NCBI RefSeq assembly: GCF_007846095.1
Contig: NZ_VOEI01000001.1
Location: forward strand, 1,054,001 to 1,118,000
Direction: 5' to 3'
From: Mucilaginibacter achroorhodeus
Lineage (GTDB): Bacteria; Bacteroidota; Bacteroidia; Sphingobacteriales; Sphingobacteriaceae
DNA length: 64,000 nt
The translations under genes and the position numbers were made by a program. Positions 1 to 8,249 of this stretch are shown piece by piece; within the stretch, counting starts at the first letter, position 1, and every line of letters starts with the position of its first letter. The notes beneath the pieces are model-generated. The model made no database searches and was not told the origin of the DNA. It saw only the letters and a program-made list of their open reading frames with translations.

Positions 1-1327
1 TGCCAATAAAATCATTCTTGCGGCGGTCTTCTTCCTTACGTTCAGTTATATCGAGTAATGTACCCGAGAACATGGTAGGGCCATGCTCATTAACCATATA
101 TGCTTTACCGGTTGCCCTTACCCAACATCGCTTCGTGTCTGAGCTTAATATTGGGTATTCTACGTCATAAGGCTGATTTTCTTCAATTGCGGCCTGTATA
201 GACGAATTTACCAGCCCCCTGTAATGTTCTTCTATCCTGCCGATTGCCGCTTCAAGCGACACTTCTTCAGTCGTTTCAAAACCAAACATTTCCATTGAAC
301 GCGGCGATAAACTAAGCTGGTTTGTTTTCAGATCGAGATGCCAGGTACCAAGCTCTGCCGAATCTACTGCCAGGCGCAATTGTTCTTCAGCACGCTCAAC
401 TGTAAGCCGGCTTTGTACAATCTCAGTAACATCAAGCGCGGTATTTAACAAACCCCATACTTTGCCTTCCGGTGTTTTAAGGGGTGTAAACGCGTAAGTG
501 TAATAGAATTCCCTTATCTCTCCCTGGTATTCGTAGCTCATGCGGGCATCCTCGTTACGATAGGGTATACCGCTATCATATACCTCGCGCATGGTGGCCG
601 GGAAGTCGAGTTCCCGAAGCTCGGGCAGGGCATCGGCAAAGGGTAAACCGAACACTTCGCCATCTTTATCCCATGCCTGTAACATTCGCGAGTTGGCAAA
701 ACGAATTGTCATATCACGGCCAACATGTAACGCCATAGCCATAGGAGCATGTTCAATTACCTCACGGGCCTCGTTTTCCTTGATATACCGCTCGTCCTTG
801 AGCTTTACTATTTCGGATTTGGCATCCTGCAGCTCAAAAAGCTTTTTACGCAGCTCCAACTTATCCATTGTTTGGCGCGCAAGCGTTTTTAAAGATTGTT
901 TCTGATAATCGCTTAACTGGCGCGGTTGCTGGTCAATGATACATAATGAGCCAAGTGCATACCCTTCTTCGCTAAGCAATGGCACGCCCATGTAAAAAAC
1001 GATGTTAGGCTGCCCGGTTACCAAAGGGTTGTTTGCGAAGCGCAGGTCTTTACGTGCATCCTCAACAACAAAAACCTCTTTACTGGCAACCGTGTACTTA
1101 CAAAAAGAACTTGCAATATCTGTTTCCCTTAAACCAATACCTTTTACTGATTTAAACCACTGCCTGTCTTTATCTACAAAACTTATCAGCGATATAGGCA
1201 TATCACATATAGCCGCGGCAAGCTCGGCTATATCATCAAAATCCTGTTCTGTAGCAGTATCAAGTATCCTGAAAGAATACAGGGCAGACAAGCGTTCTTC
1301 TTCAGTTTCGGTTACTCCAGGCTGCAT
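1..1327 (-). CDS. GAF-PAS-PAS sensor protein, probable histidine kinase (C-terminus outside window)
   Basis: The minus-strand frame is open from the window edge to ATG at 1327, with an in-frame TGA two codons upstream, so this start is well supported. The 442 visible residues hold a GAF domain (about 10-165, with the PLLSEEGYALGSLCIID core), a coiled linker (about 165-190) and two PAS domains (about 190-310 and 320-430). The second ends in LLDITERKEEDRRKNDFIG, the usual run-in to a HisKA domain, so the missing part is probably HisKA plus HATPase. No membrane segment or signal peptide is seen, so it is likely cytosolic. It lies 42 bases after the response regulator gene and is probably cotranscribed with it and the LOV kinase. 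Ligand unknown. Confidence 0.9.
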   Translation of the reverse strand, partial: MQPGVTETEEERLSALYSFRILDTATEQDFDDIAELAAAICDMPISLISFVDKDRQWFKSVKGIGLRETDIASSFCKYTVASKEVFVVEDARKDLRFANNPLVTGQPNIVFYMGVPLLSEEGYALGSLCIIDQQPRQLSDYQKQSLKTLARQTMDKLELRKKLFELQDAKSEIVKLKDERYIKENEAREVIEHAPMAMALHVGRDMTIRFANSRMLQAWDKDGEVFGLPFADALPELRELDFPATMREVYDSGIPYRNEDARMSYEYQGEIREFYYTYAFTPLKTPEGKVWGLLNTALDVTEIVQSRLTVERAEEQLRLAVDSAELGTWHLDLKTNQLSLSPRSMEMFGFETTEEVSLEAAIGRIEEHYRGLVNSSIQAAIEENQPYDVEYPILSSDTKRCWVRATGKAYMVNEHGPTMFSGTLLDITERKEEDRRKNDFIG

Positions 1328-1369
1328 CGGTCATCAAAAAAAGGTTGATCTAAATATATTGGCTTACGT

Positions 1370-1744
1370 TTACTTTGCTTGTGCACTTGACAGAATTTCA
1401 TTTACTTTTCCCGTCATCTCATCTATATCAAACGGCTTTGAAATAAATGCCGTTGCACCTGCTTCCTGTGCAATTGCCTTGCCATCATTACTCGCCGAGA
1501 TCACTATCACCGGCAGTTCGCTGATAGCCGGTGTATTTCTTATCGTTTTCAATATTTGGTCACCAGATGTTACCGGCATCCATAAGTCAAGAATAATAAG
1601 GTCAGGATGTTCTTTTTGAATCAGGTTACTTACTTTAACGCTATTTAACTCAGCAACCACCGAATAACCTTCATCCGTTAGTACCAGTTCAAGGAGGTCA
1701 AGTATGCCTTCATCATCGTCGCATATCAATATTTTATTTGGCAT
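1370..1744 (-). CDS. Single-domain response regulator (CheY-like receiver)
   Basis: A 124-residue receiver domain with no output domain. It shows the acidic pair in CDDDEG near the N-terminus, the phospho-acceptor Asp in LIILDLWMP (about residue 53), the Ser/Thr switch region in VIVISAS and the conserved Lys in FISKPF. Its start overlaps the end of the upstream LOV kinase by 11 bases, which argues for translational coupling and a kinase-receiver pair. Without an effector domain it probably relays phosphate to another protein or acts by protein contact. Confidence 0.93.
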   Translation of the reverse strand: MPNKILICDDDEGILDLLELVLTDEGYSVVAELNSVKVSNLIQKEHPDLIILDLWMPVTSGDQILKTIRNTPAISELPVIVISASNDGKAIAQEAGATAFISKPFDIDEMTGKVNEILSSAQAK

Positions 1745-3314
1745 CTTCTTCTAAGTCTGATTTTGTAAGTGGCAATGTGAAACTAAAACTTGAGCCTTTT
1801 CCCGGCTCGCTCTCTACCCACAAATTTCCTCCATGGTTTTTGATGATCTCTGAACAGATGTATAAACCTATACCCATTCCCGGAAATTTCTGCTGTATAT
1901 TTCCTACTCTGTAAAACCTGTCAAATATTCTTTTTTGCTCTTCCCTGGATATTCCCAGCCCTTTATCTGATACAGAAACCTTAACAAAGTTGCTTACTAC
2001 AGACAGCTGAACATCAACTTCCTTTTCATCCGGCGAATACTTAATAGCATTACTTAACAAGTTTATCATAACCTGTTCTAAATGAGCTTCGTCCCCAACA
2101 ATTTCAATGCCAGTTTCTCCAATCACATTTATGTGATGCGATGGACTGGCCTGGTGCAAACTGTTTACAGCATTTTGTACCATATTGTCAAAGCTGAATG
2201 GCTCCTTGTAGATCTTAAACTTGCCGGATTGTATACGCGAAACATCAAGTAACTCTGTAATAAGATTGTTTAACCTATCAATATAAACAGAAGTTTTCTC
2301 GATGGCATTATGCAGCTTCTCGTCGCCGGTTTTTGCTACCAGCTTATCCATCACCTGCACATAACCTTTTACAGTGGTAAGCGGTGTTTTAAGTTCATGA
2401 CTGGCTATGGAAAGGAAATCATCTTTGCGTTGTTCTATTTCGCGTTTATCGGTGATATCTTCAATGGCAATCAGTATACGGTCTTTATATTCGCCCTCTA
2501 ACTCTATACGATGGGCATTAAGCAGCATCAGCTTTTTGCCGATGTGAGGGAAATCATGAGACACCTCAAAATCAACAACGGGGTTATTGGTAGGCAGCAC
2601 CTGTTCCAACAATCTCCGCAATTCCGGTATGTCCCATTGTCCGTTACCTAATTCATAAAGCTGTTTGCCTTCAGTCTCTTCTTTCGAAACTTTAAAGGTT
2701 TTTATAAAATCGTGGTTAACGGTAAGCACTTTAAGTTCGGGGGATAAAACCATAAGGCTTTCGCGAATGGTTTCAAATATGCTGGATAGATACTCTTCCT
2801 TTTCTCTAAGGCTGCGGGTGCGATCTTCTACGCGCTGCTCCATTTCGGCCTGGTTGGCTTTAAGCTCTTCTTCAGCCCGTTTTCGCAATGTTATGTCATG
2901 CTGTACACCAACAAAATAGGTAAGCTGGCCATTATCATTGTATATAGGAGATAAGTACAATTCATTCCAGAACAGCGTGCCGTCCTTTTTGTAATTCCGT
3001 ATCTCAACAACTGCATCATTACCATTCGCTACAGCTTCACCAAGCTGGTAACGAGCTGCTTGTTCACGATCATCTTTTTGCAGAAAGCGGCAATTGCGGC
3101 CAATGATCTCTGATCGTTGGTAACCCGTCATGTCCTCAAAGGCTTTGTTGCAATATATGATGGGATTATCTGGCAAGCCATTATCGGTTATGATTATCCC
3201 GGTGACACTTGCATCAAGGGCAGCCTTCAATAATTTAAAATCCTGCTCTAAATTTTGATGCGTGATACCAGAAAAAAAACCGTCGTTTATGTCCACAAGG
3301 CAACTGTTTAACAA
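1734..3314 (-). CDS. LOV-domain histidine kinase (blue-light receptor candidate)
   Basis: 526 residues as read from a TTG at 3314; a GTG seven codons in (3296) is an alternative, and no early ATG exists. Residues about 28-142 form a LOV/PAS domain with the flavin-binding signature GRNCRFLQ (Cys75), preceded by ITDNGLPDNPIIYCN and followed by NYKKDG, FWN and FVGVQ, which carry the Asn, Asn and Gln flavin-contact positions of LOV domains. A coiled linker and a second PAS (about 170-290) lead to HisKA (SHELKTP, His306) and HATPase with an N box (NLLSNAIKYSP), G1 (DKGLGI) and G2 (GMGIGLYI). No transmembrane segment, so cytosolic. It overlaps the response regulator gene by 11 bases. Confidence 0.93.
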   Translation of the reverse strand: MLNSCLVDINDGFFSGITHQNLEQDFKLLKAALDASVTGIIITDNGLPDNPIIYCNKAFEDMTGYQRSEIIGRNCRFLQKDDREQAARYQLGEAVANGNDAVVEIRNYKKDGTLFWNELYLSPIYNDNGQLTYFVGVQHDITLRKRAEEELKANQAEMEQRVEDRTRSLREKEEYLSSIFETIRESLMVLSPELKVLTVNHDFIKTFKVSKEETEGKQLYELGNGQWDIPELRRLLEQVLPTNNPVVDFEVSHDFPHIGKKLMLLNAHRIELEGEYKDRILIAIEDITDKREIEQRKDDFLSIASHELKTPLTTVKGYVQVMDKLVAKTGDEKLHNAIEKTSVYIDRLNNLITELLDVSRIQSGKFKIYKEPFSFDNMVQNAVNSLHQASPSHHINVIGETGIEIVGDEAHLEQVMINLLSNAIKYSPDEKEVDVQLSVVSNFVKVSVSDKGLGISREEQKRIFDRFYRVGNIQQKFPGMGIGLYICSEIIKNHGGNLWVESEPGKGSSFSFTLPLTKSDLEEDAK

Positions 3315-3543
3315 TAATTTGTATTGGATTGTTAACAGGCGTAAACAATATATGTTTCAACTTAAATACAGCCTTTTTTTGAATATCTAAACGGTTAAAT
3401 TCTATCATTATTTATAGAAAGGTTGTTTACCGTTAACCAGCGCATCTGATCATACCTGGCTGCATGAAGAATAAGTTTTAGGGTTGTATTAGAGGTAGTG
3501 CAGCGCCGTGAAGTATCTATATCTAAGGTTATCGACCTAAAAC

Positions 3544-3582
3544 AAAAAACCCTTCAAATGATATCATTTGAAGGGTTTTGCT
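3544..3582. repeat. Left boundary repeat with palindromic terminator
   Basis: Identical over 39 bp to 26537-26575. Its core, 3546-3579, is a perfect 34-bp palindrome centred on GATATC with A and T runs at its edges, so it can act as a terminator in both directions. At the right end the same palindrome sits just downstream of tRNA-Asp, so this copy is either the displaced original tRNA terminator or part of the att site. Confidence 0.85.
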
Positions 3583-3601
3583 CAATTTTAATATTGATTT
3601 G

Positions 3602-3614
3602 GCGGAATGGACGG
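3602..3614. repeat. Displaced tRNA-Asp 3' fragment (att core copy)
   Basis: The 13 bases GCGGAATGGACGG match 26595-26607, the 3' end of tRNA-Asp on the minus strand. The match stops at 3615, and no tRNA body follows. It sits 19 nt from the terminator palindrome, the same spacing as at the intact tRNA. Confidence 0.8.
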
Positions 3615-4055
3615 CTCCGTAACCCTATCCACTTATATACTGTTATTCAGTATTTTACCAATTTTCAACTACTGTACTCCCGAATTTTTTCTGAGCGATG
3701 ACAATAGCATTCAATATCAAATGACACTAACAAAAATAAAAAAAACTGGCAAATAGTAGTCAATTGTTACCATGATTAAAACATAGAGACATTATGTGTT
3801 CGTGTGATTGGTGGCCATGCTATTGAACTCACCATTCCTTATTTAACACTTAAGCAACCAACAGCGCGAGCCGGGTAAACTGTCAGGGCCGGGGCGCAAC
3901 CGCTGAAAGCGGACAATCCGCGCCACGCTTGTATAGCCTTGACTTTTATCCCGGCGGTGGGCTATCTTTGCGTTAGTGGAGAATGAGGTAAATTGAATTT
4001 TTATTGGAATTATTTTTATTTTGAAAAGACCATTGGATATTCACCTGGCAATATC
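3615..4055. other. Non-coding left end of the element
   Basis: No convincing gene. ACTCCCGAATT at 3676-3686 matches the repeated motif next to the integrase end (26442-26487) and is a candidate integrase arm site. About 3860-3975 is a G+C-rich patch in AT-rich surroundings, with a short inverted repeat (CCGCTGAAAGCGG), followed by a promoter-like TATCTTTG at 3963-3970 on the plus strand that leads into no recognizable gene. This could be a remnant of an older cargo gene or a small RNA promoter; function unknown. Confidence 0.5.
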
Positions 4056-5249
4056 CTACTGCGATTCCACTTCAACCGTTACGATCTTGTTGACCATATA
4101 AGTTCTTCGGTCTTTATCATGCTGCATGGGCTGTGTATTTCCATTACTATCCGTAGCTCTTGACATTAGCTTATGCCGCTGTTGTCCCTTCGGAACCTGC
4201 CAGTCGTATTCCCAAAGCCGCCATGCGAACTTAACGTTCTTGCCAAGTAACTTTGCCGGTTTCCAGGTTTTACCTTCATCGAAGCTGAGCTCAACCTTTA
4301 CGATATCGCTTTCGCCGCACCATGCAGCGCCATGCACCCGATATTTCTTACCGCCAGGAATTACCTCGCTTAGCGCTGGTCTGGCGATTTCTGCTTTGAC
4401 CTGTACTTCGGTAACTGCGGTCAGGGTCGGCTGGTCATCAGTGCGTTTCCAATATGCATATTCCAGGGTTTGCCAATAACCTTCAAATGGCTTATCTACC
4501 GCTACTATCTTGGTTAGCCACTTCACAGAAGCCATACCATACCAACCGGGGATGATCGCCCTTACCGGAAATCCATGCTCCGGACTAAGATCTTTTCCAT
4601 TCATTTGATAGGCAATAAGCACCTCTGCTTGCATGGCTTTATTAAGCGGTAAACTCCGGGCGAAATGGATAGCACCGGGAGATTTGGGTTCTTCTGACAC
4701 CTCGCCCTTATCTGCTCCTTCCAAAATGATCTCGACTGCTCCCTCTTTTATCCCGGCCTTTTCAAGTAACACAGAAAGTGGTACGCCTGTCCATTCTGCA
4801 TTCCCTACGGCACCCTGTTCCCACAACAAGCCTTTTACCTTTGGAGCCAGATTGGCGCGCCCATTTCCGGCGCACTCCAATGTCGCCATCACTTTTTTTG
4901 CGGGTAAAGCACGTAACTCGTCATAGGTGAGTGTGATCTCTTTATTAACATGCCCACCGATCGTCATTTTCCACTCTTTTGCCTGTAGCTTCGGGATTGG
5001 GAAATGAGTTCGTATAAAAAACTGATTGTTTGCCGTAATGGCTTTTGAAAGCATTGGAAAAGGGAATTCAAAATTGACCGGTTCCTTTTCCCTGATGATT
5101 AAGCCCGGGAAGGAAGGTTCTGATCCTTTATCAGCGTTACTCCCTAAAGAGATACCAGGAATGAACGCGGTTGCCATGACCGGAACTGTCCCTTTCAGGA
5201 AAGAACGTCTTCCATTATTGTTCGTTCCGTTATTTTGCACATTGCCCAT
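4056..5249 (-). CDS. Tat-exported molybdopterin sulfite oxidase (SorA/SorT-like)
   Basis: 397 residues from ATG. The N-terminus has a twin-Arg signal (GRRSFLKG, residues 13-20), so the enzyme should fold with its cofactor and go to the periplasm. The Oxidored_molyb domain (about 55-255) carries the molybdenum-ligand Cys in LECAGNGR (Cys126) and the family block HGFPVRAIIPGWYGMASVKW (225-244). The C-terminal part (about 270-395) is the Mo-co dimerization domain. Family role: sulfite + water to sulfate, electrons to cytochrome c. No heme domain is fused, so a separate acceptor is needed. It is convergent to the left end and divergent from the DUF202 gene. Sulfite as substrate is inferred from family and context. 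Confidence 0.88.
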   Translation of the reverse strand: MGNVQNNGTNNNGRRSFLKGTVPVMATAFIPGISLGSNADKGSEPSFPGLIIREKEPVNFEFPFPMLSKAITANNQFFIRTHFPIPKLQAKEWKMTIGGHVNKEITLTYDELRALPAKKVMATLECAGNGRANLAPKVKGLLWEQGAVGNAEWTGVPLSVLLEKAGIKEGAVEIILEGADKGEVSEEPKSPGAIHFARSLPLNKAMQAEVLIAYQMNGKDLSPEHGFPVRAIIPGWYGMASVKWLTKIVAVDKPFEGYWQTLEYAYWKRTDDQPTLTAVTEVQVKAEIARPALSEVIPGGKKYRVHGAAWCGESDIVKVELSFDEGKTWKPAKLLGKNVKFAWRLWEYDWQVPKGQQRHKLMSRATDSNGNTQPMQHDKDRRTYMVNKIVTVEVESQ

Positions 5250-5363
5250 AATTGGTCGATTTTGATTGGAGTGTTAAATAACTAAGGATTGGCAGTTCAT
5301 TTTGTTTGCGCAGGCAATCTCGACAGGTTGCCAACAAATCAGCTTTTCAATTGCTTAGATCTT

Positions 5364-5759
5364 ATGGAAATACCAAGCGCAAACACGAACAAAGAAAACA
5401 TCAATCCCGGTGACCACTTGGCCAATGAACGCACCTTTTTGGCTTGGATCAGGACGAGTATCGCCTTGATGGGTTTTGGGTTTGTCGTAGTAAAATTCAG
5501 CTTGTTCGTAAAACAATTGTCCCTCGTTATTACTGATAAGATCATTCTGCCAGGGAAGGGTTTTTCCGCGACCATTGGGATCATACTGGTCGCTATCGGA
5601 GCCTTGATGGCCTTATTAAGTTATTTCAGGTATCGCCATATTGAAAAACAATTGCTTAGAAATACCTACTTTCCTTCGTTCGCATTATCGCTTTTGCTGA
5701 CCGTTGCGATAGTATTGGTTAGCGGGTTGCTGCTTTGGTATCTATTACCCAATACCTGA
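5364..5759 (+). CDS. DUF202 (YidH-like) inner-membrane protein
   Basis: 131 residues from ATG at 5364. An upstream TTG at 5289 would add 25 residues that do not resemble the family. The N-terminus has the DUF202 hallmark LANERTFLAWIRTSIALMGF, followed by membrane segments at about 35-55, 70-90 and 105-128. Function of the family is not established. It is divergent from the sulfite oxidase; the intergenic region holds an inverted repeat, GGCAA (5313-5317) and TTGCC (5328-5332). Confidence 0.85.
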   Translation: MEIPSANTNKENINPGDHLANERTFLAWIRTSIALMGFGFVVVKFSLFVKQLSLVITDKIILPGKGFSATIGIILVAIGALMALLSYFRYRHIEKQLLRNTYFPSFALSLLLTVAIVLVSGLLLWYLLPNT

Positions 5760-5805
5760 TTATCATTAGAGGGAACAATTTCAATATTATGGAGTTAAAT
5801 AAACC

Positions 5806-6030
5806 ATGGAATTACATTCAAAATTTATGATATCCCTTACAGTGCCCGGCGATTCCGACCAGCAGTATAAAGTGACGCACCAGGACGAGACATTTGCCGT
5901 AGAGACAGGTAGCGGAACGATTACATTGATCAATAACGGTGATAATTCATGGAGCATTGTCACTGGCGATATCTCGCAAGAGTCCGCCAATATTATTGGA
6001 CAGGCTATTGAAGACCATTTTCAGAAGTAA
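5806..6030 (+). CDS. Small hypothetical protein (74 aa)
   Basis: A clean ATG-to-TAA frame of 74 residues with no signal peptide or membrane segment. It reads as a small alpha/beta protein rich in Asp, Thr and Gly, with an IVTGDISQ stretch and a C-terminal helix. It follows the DUF202 gene by 46 bases in the same direction, so may be cotranscribed. I do not recognise the family. Confidence 0.7.
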   Translation: MELHSKFMISLTVPGDSDQQYKVTHQDETFAVETGSGTITLINNGDNSWSIVTGDISQESANIIGQAIEDHFQK

Positions 6031-6041
6031 TTCTTTCTGAG

Positions 6042-6494
6042 CTATCGCTCAAGCCTTTCGATCATCTTTTTCATTTGAATGATCTCCGCCTGCTGTGCCT
6101 TAATAATACTATCCGCCAGTTTTTTTACTTCCGGGTCTTTAAGATCAGCGTTCTTGCTTGTTAGTACTGCTATAGAGTGATGCGGTATCATGCCCTTCAT
6201 CCACTGGACATCGCCGACAGCGAACTGACGTCTTACGCCCCATAAGGCAGTGCCAAAAATGACGATGCTGAATACCATGATCAAAAAATTCTTCTTTCGA
6301 TCAGTATACATATGGCGCATCATCATCAACATAAAAACTGCCATCGGGCAGATCATCAGCAACGTCATGTAAAATCTTGTCAGGTTAAGATAGATGTGGT
6401 CCCACTCATACACATTAAGATACATAACGGCATACATGATCCCAAATGACATGGTAAGCATGATCAGGAAGGAGGTATAAACTTTTTTATTCAT
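6042..6494 (-). CDS. DUF305 family membrane protein
   Basis: 150 residues from ATG at 6494, which has AAAAGG a few bases upstream; a longer GTG-started form (6560) is possible but would overlap the cytochrome gene's promoter. Three membrane segments (about 5-27, 38-60 and 70-88) are Met-rich (LMMMRHMY). The C-terminal part holds the DUF305 signature MKGMIPHHSIAV and a helix AQQAEIIQMKKMI. DUF305 proteins are often near metal-handling genes; His and Met residues suggest metal binding, but no function is proven. It is divergent from the thiosulfate dehydrogenase gene. Confidence 0.87.
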   Translation of the reverse strand: MNKKVYTSFLIMLTMSFGIMYAVMYLNVYEWDHIYLNLTRFYMTLLMICPMAVFMLMMMRHMYTDRKKNFLIMVFSIVIFGTALWGVRRQFAVGDVQWMKGMIPHHSIAVLTSKNADLKDPEVKKLADSIIKAQQAEIIQMKKMIERLER

Positions 6495-6610
6495 GATCGA
6501 CCTTTTATAATAAAACTCAACCGTTTCTAAAATGTTCATTTGTTGAAATACCATAACCACAGATTATTAATCATCATATTTTGTGATATAACTTCAGCTA
6601 TTTTCGCCTG

Positions 6611-6618
6611 TACTTTTG
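6611..6618 (+). promoter_or_regulatory. Candidate Bacteroidota -7 promoter element before the cytochrome operon
   Basis: TACTTTTG matches the TAnnTTTG element of Bacteroidota promoters and lies 20 bases before ATG 6639. This supports that start over the upstream TTG at 6540. No clear -33 TTTG is seen at the ideal distance. Confidence 0.4.
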
Positions 6619-6638
6619 GTATATCAATTACGATCAAA

Positions 6639-7745
6639 ATGAAGCAGCAAGACGAAAATAGAGAAGTGACCAAAGCTTTGGTCAAAGTATCAAAGGCCTT
6701 AATAACCGTAAGTGTTTTGTTTGCGGTTTGTATAATAGTGGTGATCGTGACATTGGTGGCCCCAATTGATCATAATCCAAATGAGGATTCCCGACAGGGA
6801 AATGGCAGAGCCGACCAACCTGCTATTGTTCCATCTACCGCAGTCTCTGCCGGCACTACACCACGCCCTATTCCGGCTGATGCATGGAAAGCCCCTGATG
6901 AAAATGCTATCCCGGCAGGTAAAGATGGCGAGATGATCAAATATGGCAGGGAACTCGTCGCACATACCGCCAGTTATTTTGGCCCTCAAGGCAGCATCGC
7001 GAAGATCACGAACGGGATGAATTGTCAGAACTGCCACCTTGATGCCGGTTCACGCCTTTTCGGTAACAATTATGCCAGCTTTATTGCCAGTTATCCAAAA
7101 CTGAGCAACAGGAGCGGCCGGGTGGAGCAGCCCGAAGAACGTATTGCTGAATGCTTCGAGCGTAGTTTGGCGGGTAAAGTACCTAACCCTTCCAGTAAAG
7201 AGATCCAGGCAATGCTGGCTTATATGAAGTGGGTCGGTAAGGACGTAAAGAAAGGTCAAAAACTATTCGGAAATGCAACAGAAAAGCTGGCATTCATGGA
7301 TCAGGCAGCAGACCCGGCCAAGGGTAAGGAAGTGTTTATAATGAAATGCCAAAGTTGCCATGGTGCTAATGGCGAGGGCTTGCTGAATGCTGATAAAAAA
7401 ACTTACGCCAACCCGCCATTATGGGGGAAGCACAGCTATAACGATGGTGCAGGCATGTACAGGCTGACCAATTTTGCAGGTTTTGTAAAAAATAATATGC
7501 CGTATGGCGCTTCATATCATAGTCCGCAATTAACAGATGAAGAAGCATGGAACGTGGGTGCCTTCGTTAACTCCCAGCCGCGCCCTCATAAGGATCAAGG
7601 TAACGACTGGAAAGACCTGAAGAAGAAACCGATAGATTTTCCGTTCGGGCCTTATGCCGACCAGTTTAGCGAGAAACAGCATAAATACGGGCCGTTCAAA
7701 CCCATTAAAGACGCTCAAAAAGAATTAACTAGTAAAAAATCATAA
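6639..7745 (+). CDS. tsdA: Diheme cytochrome c, thiosulfate dehydrogenase (TsdA-like)
   Basis: 368 residues from ATG at 6639. An uncleaved-looking helix (about 20-41) anchors it to the inner membrane, with the rest in the periplasm. Two CxxCH heme sites are present: CQNCH (129-133) and CQSCH (237-241). The block ERIAECFERSL supplies Cys172, the position of the unusual His/Cys heme ligand in TsdA, and NNMPYGAS supplies a distal Met (287) for heme 2. TsdA joins two thiosulfates into tetrathionate, releasing electrons. It is the first gene of a tight four-gene operon (gaps 13, 32 and 3 bases). A SoxA-like or general diheme cytochrome is the alternative. Confidence 0.87.
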   Translation: MKQQDENREVTKALVKVSKALITVSVLFAVCIIVVIVTLVAPIDHNPNEDSRQGNGRADQPAIVPSTAVSAGTTPRPIPADAWKAPDENAIPAGKDGEMIKYGRELVAHTASYFGPQGSIAKITNGMNCQNCHLDAGSRLFGNNYASFIASYPKLSNRSGRVEQPEERIAECFERSLAGKVPNPSSKEIQAMLAYMKWVGKDVKKGQKLFGNATEKLAFMDQAADPAKGKEVFIMKCQSCHGANGEGLLNADKKTYANPPLWGKHSYNDGAGMYRLTNFAGFVKNNMPYGASYHSPQLTDEEAWNVGAFVNSQPRPHKDQGNDWKDLKKKPIDFPFGPYADQFSEKQHKYGPFKPIKDAQKELTSKKS

Positions 7746-7758
7746 ACAAATAGAAAAC

Positions 7759-8217
7759 ATGAAAAAGTACATCATCATTTTAGCAGCCTTTGCGCTCACC
7801 GCTTTTGCAAAAAATGTCAAAGCACAACAAACCGATCCCGCCGCCTTCACCGGCGCAACTGCAAAGCTCAAGCATTACAATGCGCTTTATATCATCAATT
7901 CCGGCGATGACAAAAAGATCAAGGGGACATTAAGAAACATCAATAATGCGCTGGAAGATCCAAGGCTGAAAGGCAAACTCCATGTTGAACTGATCGCTTT
8001 TAGCGATGGTGTAGCTGTTTACATGAAAAGTAGCGCTTATGAGCAAAGTTTAAAGGATCTCCAGGCAAAAGGAGTGGTATTGGCACAATGTGATAATACC
8101 ATTAAGGAAAGGAAGATCGATAAAGCTGACCTGTTCTCATTTATCTCTTATGTGCCGAGCGGCAACGGTGAGATCATCATCCGCCAGTACGAAGGCTGGG
8201 CCACCGTACATCCTTAA
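7759..8217 (+). CDS. Exported DsrE/DsrF-like sulfur-carrier family protein
   Basis: 152 residues with a cleavable signal peptide (about 1-22, ending VKAQ). The remainder has the DsrE fold pattern: LYIINSGDDKKIKGTLRNIN early, VELIAFSDGVAVYM in the middle, and a conserved Cys in GVVLAQCDNTIKER (about residue 112). Cytosolic DsrE-type proteins carry sulfane sulfur on such a Cys; here the protein is periplasmic. It sits 13 bases after the diheme cytochrome, which suggests it accepts or stores sulfur from that step (inference). Confidence 0.85.
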   Translation: MKKYIIILAAFALTAFAKNVKAQQTDPAAFTGATAKLKHYNALYIINSGDDKKIKGTLRNINNALEDPRLKGKLHVELIAFSDGVAVYMKSSAYEQSLKDLQAKGVVLAQCDNTIKERKIDKADLFSFISYVPSGNGEIIIRQYEGWATVHP

Positions 8218-8249
8218 TCAGTATATCCAAAACAAATTGAAATATATTC

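Noticed and set aside
1002..1619. 205-residue plus-strand frame
   Set aside because: It lies opposite the GAF-PAS sensor and the response regulator, both with clear domain motifs on the minus strand.
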